Positions 58,817 to 64,000 of a DNA stretch of 64,000 bases are shown piece after piece (positions within the stretch are counted from its first letter, which is position 1; the number at the start of each line of letters is the position of its first letter). The notes under the pieces were generated by a model. It was given only the letters and a program-made list of their open reading frames with translations, was not told the DNA's origin and did not search any database. Source of the DNA: Bin76 sp963665765. Lineage in GTDB: Bacteria; Actinomycetota; Acidimicrobiia; Spongiisociales; ZC4RG35. The DNA is taken from the NCBI GenBank assembly GCA_963665765.1, contig OY762464.1:620001-684000 (forward strand), in the 5' to 3' direction. The position numbers were made by a program, and so were the translations under genes.

Positions 58817-59838
58817 GCCACCACTTTCTGTCCCAGCTTGATGCGGGGGTCGATCCAGCTGTAGACGAAGTCGATGACCACGTTGAGGACGATATACAGC
58901 AACCCCACCACGATCACGAAACCCTGGAGGGCCTCGAGGTCGTTGACCCGCAACGCCTCGTATGCGTAGCGACCGACACCCGGCCAGGCGAAGATCAACT
59001 CGACGATGATGTTGCCGCCCAGCATGTACCCGAAGATGATTCCGATGGCGGTCGTCACCGGAATCAGGGCGTTGCGGAAGCCGTCCCGAAACAGCACCTG
59101 GCGCCCCGGGACTCCCACAGCCCGGGCCGTGCGGACGTATTCACTGTCCAGGGTTTCGATCATCGAGGAGCGGACGATCTTGATGATGGGTGCCGACAGC
59201 ACGAACCCCACCGTCACGGCGGGAAGGGCAAGGTACGTGAAGGCCTCCCACATCAGACCCCAATTCCCTCCCAGAGCCGCGTCGACGGTGAAAAAGCCGG
59301 TGATGGTCTCAGGTGGCTGGGTGGTGATGGCCAGGCGGCCGACCGGCCCCGGAAACCATCCGAGCTTGAAGAAGAACACGAACGTCAGGATCAGTCCCAG
59401 CCAGAAGAACGCCATGGACGATCCGAGCACCGCCACCACCCTGGCCGCCCGATCGATCCAGGTGTCCCGCCGGGCGGCGGCGACCACCCCCACCGGGACT
59501 CCGACCAGCACTGCCAGCAGGACCGCGTAAAAGGCAAGCTCCAGGGAAGCGGGCAATCGGATGAGGAGTTCCTCGGTGACCTCCCCACCCGTTCTGATCG
59601 AGGTTCCCAGGTCGCCACCGAGCGCATCCCTCACATAGTTGACGAACTGCACCGGCACGGGATCGCTCAGGCCGAACTGTTCCCTTATCTGCTCGAGTTT
59701 CTCCTCGGAGGCATAGGGGCCGGCCCGCACCGCCGCGGCGTCGCCGGGCAGTACCCGCATGATGAAGAACACCACCACCACGATGCCGGCCACGGTGACC
59801 ACCGACACCAGCAGCCTTCTTCCCAGATACCTCCACAT
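58813..59838 (-). CDS. ABC transporter permease (OppB/DppB type)
   Basis: A 341-residue permease: N-terminal helix, RVLPGDAAAVRAG, QFGLSDPVPVQFVNYV and DLGTSIRTGGEVTEEL are OppB hallmarks, and the EAA loop is VRTARAVGVPGRQVLFRDG. Six membrane segments are expected. It is separated from the binding-protein gene by 68 bases containing a hairpin. Confidence 0.94.
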   Translation of the reverse strand: MWRYLGRRLLVSVVTVAGIVVVVFFIMRVLPGDAAAVRAGPYASEEKLEQIREQFGLSDPVPVQFVNYVRDALGGDLGTSIRTGGEVTEELLIRLPASLELAFYAVLLAVLVGVPVGVVAAARRDTWIDRAARVVAVLGSSMAFFWLGLILTFVFFFKLGWFPGPVGRLAITTQPPETITGFFTVDAALGGNWGLMWEAFTYLALPAVTVGFVLSAPIIKIVRSSMIETLDSEYVRTARAVGVPGRQVLFRDGFRNALIPVTTAIGIIFGYMLGGNIIVELIFAWPGVGRYAYEALRVNDLEALQGFVIVVGLLYIVLNVVIDFVYSWIDPRIKLGQKVVA

Positions 59839-59862
59839 CCGACGTGAATTTACCTATAGCGG

Positions 59863-59895
59863 GAGGGCGGGGCCGGTCTCGCCGTCCCCGCCCTC
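59863..59895 (-). terminator. Intercistronic hairpin after the binding-protein gene
   Basis: GAGGGCGGGG (59863-59872) pairs perfectly with CCCCGCCCTC (59886-59895) across a 13-base loop. It lies directly after the substrate-binding protein stop and before the permeases on the same strand. No T run follows, so it more likely stabilises the upstream mRNA or partly terminates, giving more binding protein than permease. Confidence 0.55.
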
Positions 59896-59906
59896 TCTCG
59901 TTCGGC

Positions 59907-61661
59907 TTAGCAGCCCGGGATCTTCGACATCTCGGTGAAGACCGGTATCCGGGTGTAATCCTGGACTACGCCGCTAACGCACTTGTGAGTAACGGCTGTT
60001 CGGTCCGACGACCAGAGTGGCGCCCAAACCGCCTGATCCAAGAAGATCTGCTGTGCCTGTGAAGACACATCCTGGCGGACCGCCGGGTCGGTGGTGAAGG
60101 TGCCTTCGGTGACAAGAGCGTCATACGCCTCGTCGCAGAAACGGGCGTAGTTGACGAACTGGCCGCAAGTGGTCAGGAACTTCATCTGGTAGAAGGGATC
60201 CTCACCCCAGGAGAACCAATCATGGATGAACAGGGGCAGTTCGTTGGCATTGATCCGTCCCGCGAAGTCGCCGTCAGGCAGGATCTGGACGTCGACCGTG
60301 ACTCCGATCTGGCGGAGGGCGTCCTGGATCAACACCGCCGCCTCCTGGTCGCCGAGGCGTGATTCACGTACACCCAACAACAGCGTCAGGTCTTCAACAC
60401 CCGATGCTTCCAGATGCCCGCGAGCCGCGTCCAGGTCTTGGCTGAAGTTGGCCCCGATCGAAGAGTCATGGGTCTCCATGTTGGAGGTCACGACCCCGCT
60501 GGCCGGCGAAGCGAACCCGAACATCACATTGTCGATCAGCGCCTGATAGGGCACGGCGTTGACGATGGCTCTACGTAGATGGACGTTGTCCATCGGCGCG
60601 ATGGTCTGGTTCATGGCCAGATAGTGGACACCGGTGGTCTGGCTGGCCCAGATCGTGACATCGGGGTCCTCTTCCAGAACGGCCAACAGCTTGGGCGGGA
60701 TTCCGGTCGCCACGTCTATCTCACCGGCCGCGACCAGGCGCGCCTTCTCATTGGCGTCGGGGATCGGCTTGATAATGACACCCGCGTTTGCCAGATTCCC
60801 CGCATTCCAGTAGCCGGGATTGGGTTCCAGCACGACTTCGTTGTCCGGGTCGAACTTGGCTACGTGGTAGGGCCCCGATCCACCGCTTTTGTCGTTGTAG
60901 TAGGCAAAGGCCCAGGGATCGTCCTCGGTGGCATTGGCGTCAGCCTCGGCCTGGTTCATAGCGCCGAACACCTGGAAGGTGAGAAACCTGCGAAACAGGG
61001 GACTCTGCACGGTGGTCTCAACCTCCAGGGTGTAATCGCCGGTCACCCTGATCTGGTCGGTGCTCGCAATGCCCACAAATGGAAGCAGCAAGCCTATGTA
61101 TCCGGGACCTTCAATGGAACGGTCGAACACGTACTTGTAATCGGAAGCGGTCACCGGGGTGCCATCAGGGAAGGTCTGGCCCTGGCGGATCGTGAAGGTG
61201 GCCAGGAAACCACCATCGGCCGTTTCTTGGATATCGAAAGACTCGGCGCCCGCGCCGTGATGGTCAACAAACGATCCTTGCAACAACCCGTTGGGCTGCT
61301 CCTCCAAGACTTGTTTGATCAGAGGCTCGTAGACCGCATTGGTCACCGCATAAGCGGACGTGGCGCGGAACGTGTGCAACTCGATCAGGTTGGGGGTGTC
61401 GGCCAGGGACGCCACGATCACCGGCTTCTCCACCACTTCTTCCATCGCCGCCGTGGTGGTCGGCGCCTCCTCTTCATCCATCTCTTCGGCGGCGGTTGTG
61501 GCCGGCGCCTCGGGTGCCGCCGTGGTGGTCGCCTCCTGGGCAGCGGCCGTGGTGGCGGCCGGCTCCTCGTCGTCGCCCCCGCACGCCGCCGCTACCAGAG
61601 CCAAGGCCACCAGGATTACCACCCTCCTCCGTCCCCCAGTCCACTGTCGTGTGTTTTTCAT
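59907..61661 (-). CDS. ABC transporter substrate-binding lipoprotein, family 5
   Basis: A 584-residue SBP_bac_5 protein. A signal peptide with lipobox LVAAAC is followed by an acidic Thr/Ala/Glu-rich linker of about 55 residues, then the binding domain (NLIELHTFRATSAYAVTNAV, TFPDGTPVTASDYKYVFDR). Family 5 proteins bind peptides, nickel, opines or other solutes. AAAGGAGGT precedes the ATG. The 256 bases upstream hold no gene and should contain the promoter for the transporter genes. Confidence 0.93.
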   Translation of the reverse strand: MKNTRQWTGGRRRVVILVALALVAAACGGDDEEPAATTAAAQEATTTAAPEAPATTAAEEMDEEEAPTTTAAMEEVVEKPVIVASLADTPNLIELHTFRATSAYAVTNAVYEPLIKQVLEEQPNGLLQGSFVDHHGAGAESFDIQETADGGFLATFTIRQGQTFPDGTPVTASDYKYVFDRSIEGPGYIGLLLPFVGIASTDQIRVTGDYTLEVETTVQSPLFRRFLTFQVFGAMNQAEADANATEDDPWAFAYYNDKSGGSGPYHVAKFDPDNEVVLEPNPGYWNAGNLANAGVIIKPIPDANEKARLVAAGEIDVATGIPPKLLAVLEEDPDVTIWASQTTGVHYLAMNQTIAPMDNVHLRRAIVNAVPYQALIDNVMFGFASPASGVVTSNMETHDSSIGANFSQDLDAARGHLEASGVEDLTLLLGVRESRLGDQEAAVLIQDALRQIGVTVDVQILPDGDFAGRINANELPLFIHDWFSWGEDPFYQMKFLTTCGQFVNYARFCDEAYDALVTEGTFTTDPAVRQDVSSQAQQIFLDQAVWAPLWSSDRTAVTHKCVSGVVQDYTRIPVFTEMSKIPGC

Positions 61662-61917
61662 GAGACCTCCTTTACCTTCTCATCATCTCAAATCGCATGG
61701 GCGCAACAGCGCCCGAGTCAACGTAACCCGGCAGGCATGACCCGTCTGCCGTGGCATCGGTCGAACACTGGGAAGGCTAGCCTCCGATAGGCGGGGGCGC
61801 GTGGGAGAGTGCGGAGTTTCTGGCGGCGGCCGGGAAAATGGTGCGGGGAAGCCCTCTCGGCGAGACTCACAAGAGCCGGGTGTCACCAACCCGTCAAGCT
61901 ATCGACGACCCCGACCA

Positions 61918-63468
61918 TCAGGCCGACAATGCCAGATCGCCAACCGCCTTCATCCTGATCCGCACCGCATTGGAAGGAAGGTAGGCCAGAGGCACCTCCT
62001 CGATGTCGACCACCTCCACCGTGGCGGGGTCGGCGCCCGCCACGATCGCCCTGTCCACCGCTTCGGAGCGGGCGGACCCCAGGGCTTGCTCCCGGCGGAT
62101 GTCGTCGAGAGAGTAGATCCGGTCCACCTCTCCCCCGACCTGGGCGATCGCCGCCCCGATGGCGTTGGCCACCGCAAAGTGGGCCGGTCGGATCATCTCC
62201 CCGACACCGGGGAGATCGTCCTCCAACAATATGGATCCCCCACCCACCACTATCGCCACCACCGGGTCGGCACTGGTCTTCATGCGGTCGACCGTTCGCG
62301 CAACCTCGGAGCGGATCCGGTCGAGAGCCTGGCGCACCACGCCCCGATCTACCAGATCGACAGCACCCCGGTGCCCGATGGAGGCCAGACCCCCGGCTAC
62401 CGCAATGTCGGTGGCGGTGAGCACCGATCCACCGAAAACCAGGGCTTGTTCGTCAAGCCGATACCCGACACTTTCGGGACCTACCGTCGCCTCGTTCCCG
62501 TTGCACCTGATCAGCGAACCCCCTCCGATGCCCAGCGACAGCACGTCGGGCATTCGGAAGTTGGTGGCCACCCCACCGACTTGGACCCCGACCGAGGCTT
62601 CTCGGGGAAAACCCCCCACCAGGATTCCCACGTCGGTGGTCGTCCCCCCCACATCTATCACGACGCCGTCGGAAACGCCGCTCAGGAAGGCGGCGCCCCT
62701 CATCGAGTTGGTGGGGCCGGACGCGAACGTGGCGACCGGGTAGCGGCGGGCATAGTCGAGGCCCAGCAGGGTCCCGTCGTTCTGGGTGATGAACAGGGGG
62801 GCGCGCACCCCGGCTCGGGCCACCACCTCCTCGAATCCATCCAGCACCCGGTCGGCCAGGGGACCGAGGGAGGCATTGAGGATGGTGGCATTCTCTCTCT
62901 CGAGAAGACCGACCCGCCCTATCTCCCTCGACAGGGAGATCTTCACCCCCGAAAGCTCTTCGGCGAAAACGGCGGCAGCCTCGGTTTCCATCTCGGCGTT
63001 GACCGGCGAGAACACCGAGGTCAGGGCCACCGAAGTCACCCCGGCTTCGCCGATCTCTGAAGCAACACGCCTGAGTTCATCGCGGTCGAGAGCCGATATC
63101 TCCCGCCCGTCGAACTCGTTGCCACCGCGGCACACATAGGTGTGACCACCCAGGGCCCGGCGCAGCCGGTCCGGCCAGTCGACCATGGGAGGAACGGAGA
63201 GGGTGGCCGGCGCCCCGAGGCGAACCGCCGCGGTGACCGCCAGATGCCGACCCTCGACAACCGCATTCGTGAAGTGGGTGGTGCCGATCATCACCGCCCG
63301 AATCCCGAGGGGATCGACCGCCGGGGAGGCCAGTATCCGCCCAAGCGCGGCGCCTATGCCCGATGAGACATCGGGAGTGGTGGGAGTCTTGTGGGCCGAA
63401 ACAACATTGCGGCCTCTCATCAAGACCGCATCGGTGTTGGTGCCTCCGACATCGATGCCGAGGCGCAT
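61918..63468 (-). CDS. hyuA: Hydantoinase/oxoprolinase family protein (HyuA type)
   Basis: A 516-residue ASKHA-fold ATPase-hydrolase. It starts with RLGIDVGGTNTDAVLM, with later phosphate motifs TTHFTNAVVEGRHL, ENATILNASLGPLADRVLDG, VIDVGGTTTDVGILV and VVGGGSILLEDDLPG. HyuA-type enzymes hydrolyse 5-membered cyclic amides such as hydantoins or 5-oxoproline with ATP. The length is short for fused HyuA proteins and fits the stand-alone form. It starts 1 base after the molybdenum hydroxylase stop. Confidence 0.9.
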   Translation of the reverse strand: MRLGIDVGGTNTDAVLMRGRNVVSAHKTPTTPDVSSGIGAALGRILASPAVDPLGIRAVMIGTTHFTNAVVEGRHLAVTAAVRLGAPATLSVPPMVDWPDRLRRALGGHTYVCRGGNEFDGREISALDRDELRRVASEIGEAGVTSVALTSVFSPVNAEMETEAAAVFAEELSGVKISLSREIGRVGLLERENATILNASLGPLADRVLDGFEEVVARAGVRAPLFITQNDGTLLGLDYARRYPVATFASGPTNSMRGAAFLSGVSDGVVIDVGGTTTDVGILVGGFPREASVGVQVGGVATNFRMPDVLSLGIGGGSLIRCNGNEATVGPESVGYRLDEQALVFGGSVLTATDIAVAGGLASIGHRGAVDLVDRGVVRQALDRIRSEVARTVDRMKTSADPVVAIVVGGGSILLEDDLPGVGEMIRPAHFAVANAIGAAIAQVGGEVDRIYSLDDIRREQALGSARSEAVDRAIVAGADPATVEVVDIEEVPLAYLPSNAVRIRMKAVGDLALSA

Positions 63469-63469
63469 C

Positions 63470-64000
63470 TCAACCTTCCTGCCGCTTCTCCAAGGCCACC
63501 AACAGTTCCTCCGGGTCTATCGGGAGCGTGGTGATGTCGGCGCCCGTGGCGTCCGACACCGCATTGGCGATCGCCGCCGCTACGGGCACTATGGGAGGCT
63601 CGGCAACCCCCTTCGCTCCGAACGGCCCCGCCTCGCATGGATGTTCCAGAACGATGATCTCCACATCCGGTATGTCCACGGCCAGCGGCAATCCGTACGA
63701 TTCGAGGGTGCGGCGGGTATAGCGACCGTCCCTGCTCTCCAAACCCTCCCATAGGGCATATCCCATCCCCTGGGCGACTCCTCCCTGGATTTGACCGTAG
63801 ACGCCGTCGGGATTGATCATCCGCCCCACCTCCTGTACCACGACGTATCGGGTTACCCGGACCGAGCCCTCGTCAGGGTCGACTTCGACTTCGGCGAGAT
63901 GGACGTGATAGGTGGGGACCGGGAAGACCGGGAACAGCAGGCCTTGCGCCGAGTCGGGATCCCACTTGGGAAGCGGGACACTGTAGGTCCCGGTTGAGCT
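63470..64000 (-). CDS. Molybdenum hydroxylase large subunit, C-terminal 176 residues (cut by window edge)
   Basis: The frame is open to the right edge: HVHLAEVEVDPDEGSVRV, then GRMINPDGVYGQIQGGVAQG and the base Glu in GAKGVAEPPIVP. This is the end of a xanthine dehydrogenase/CODH-family large subunit. The active-site neighbourhood (GVAEPP) is of the xanthine/nicotinate dehydrogenase kind and differs from KGMGEAGTF at 12583, so it is a different enzyme. It runs directly into hyuA, suggesting hydroxylation of a ring followed by ring opening. Confidence 0.88.
   Translation of the reverse strand, partial: SSTGTYSVPLPKWDPDSAQGLLFPVFPVPTYHVHLAEVEVDPDEGSVRVTRYVVVQEVGRMINPDGVYGQIQGGVAQGMGYALWEGLESRDGRYTRRTLESYGLPLAVDIPDVEIIVLEHPCEAGPFGAKGVAEPPIVPVAAAIANAVSDATGADITTLPIDPEELLVALEKRQEG

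Overview
The window is high-GC DNA, about 64 kb, from what is most likely an actinomycete. I infer Actinomycetota, possibly Acidimicrobiia. The grounds are four LLM-class (FMN/F420-type) oxidoreductases, CO-dehydrogenase-like molybdenum hydroxylases, frequent GTG/TTG starts with 4-base stop/start overlaps, and lipoproteins whose Cys is followed by a Thr/Glu/Pro/Ala-rich linker. No rRNA, tRNA or CRISPR array was seen.

Layout. 1-4.6 kb: isocitrate lyase (cut by the left edge) divergent from a LysR regulator, then an SDR, a D-cysteine desulfhydrase-like PLP enzyme and a DUF2442 protein. 4.7-10 kb: a very large exonuclease-RecQ-UvrD helicase split by one missing base, followed by a NYN-domain relic. 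10.5-23.9 kb: a minus-strand operon (MoxR ATPase, VWA protein, the three subunits of a CODH/aldehyde-oxidase-like hydroxylase, SDR, class III aminotransferase) divergent from a hydantoinase and a beta-ureidopropionase-type amidase, then a small aspartic protease, an LLM oxidoreductase and a three-gene cobalt-type nitrile hydratase.

24-41 kb: one long plus-strand catabolic operon. It has an NMT1/SsuA-type ABC importer, two LLM oxidoreductases, four amidohydrolase-superfamily enzymes, a phenylacetate-CoA-ligase-like enzyme, an MBL-fold lactonase-like hydrolase, a cupin, an SDR and an enoyl-CoA hydratase. It looks built to import and break down a nitrogen-containing, probably cyclic-amide compound through CoA thioesters. 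It is interrupted by an AAA ATPase plus truncated DUF4276 pair that looks like a defence module, and its last gene carries an in-frame TAG.

41-52.4 kb: a conflict/mobile island. A minus-strand operon encodes a C5-cytosine methyltransferase, a 962-residue protein with two GHKL ATPase domains (MORC/Hsp90-like and histidine-kinase-like), and a receiver-domain protein with all canonical phosphorylation residues. A Vsr endonuclease lies 0.9 kb upstream on the same strand. Relics of IS982-like and IS1380-like transposases, a truncated Cys-pair protein and an unknown 218-residue protein follow. This phosphorelay-linked methylase/Vsr operon is the best candidate here for an undescribed system.

52.4-64 kb: cyclophilin, a deleted and run-on copy of the aminotransferase, toxin-antitoxin-like remnants, then a minus-strand operon (molybdenum hydroxylase subunit cut by the right edge, HyuA-like hydantoinase, oligopeptide-type ABC importer, LLM oxidoreductase). 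Several genes are broken by single-base changes, so either assembly error or real decay must be considered.
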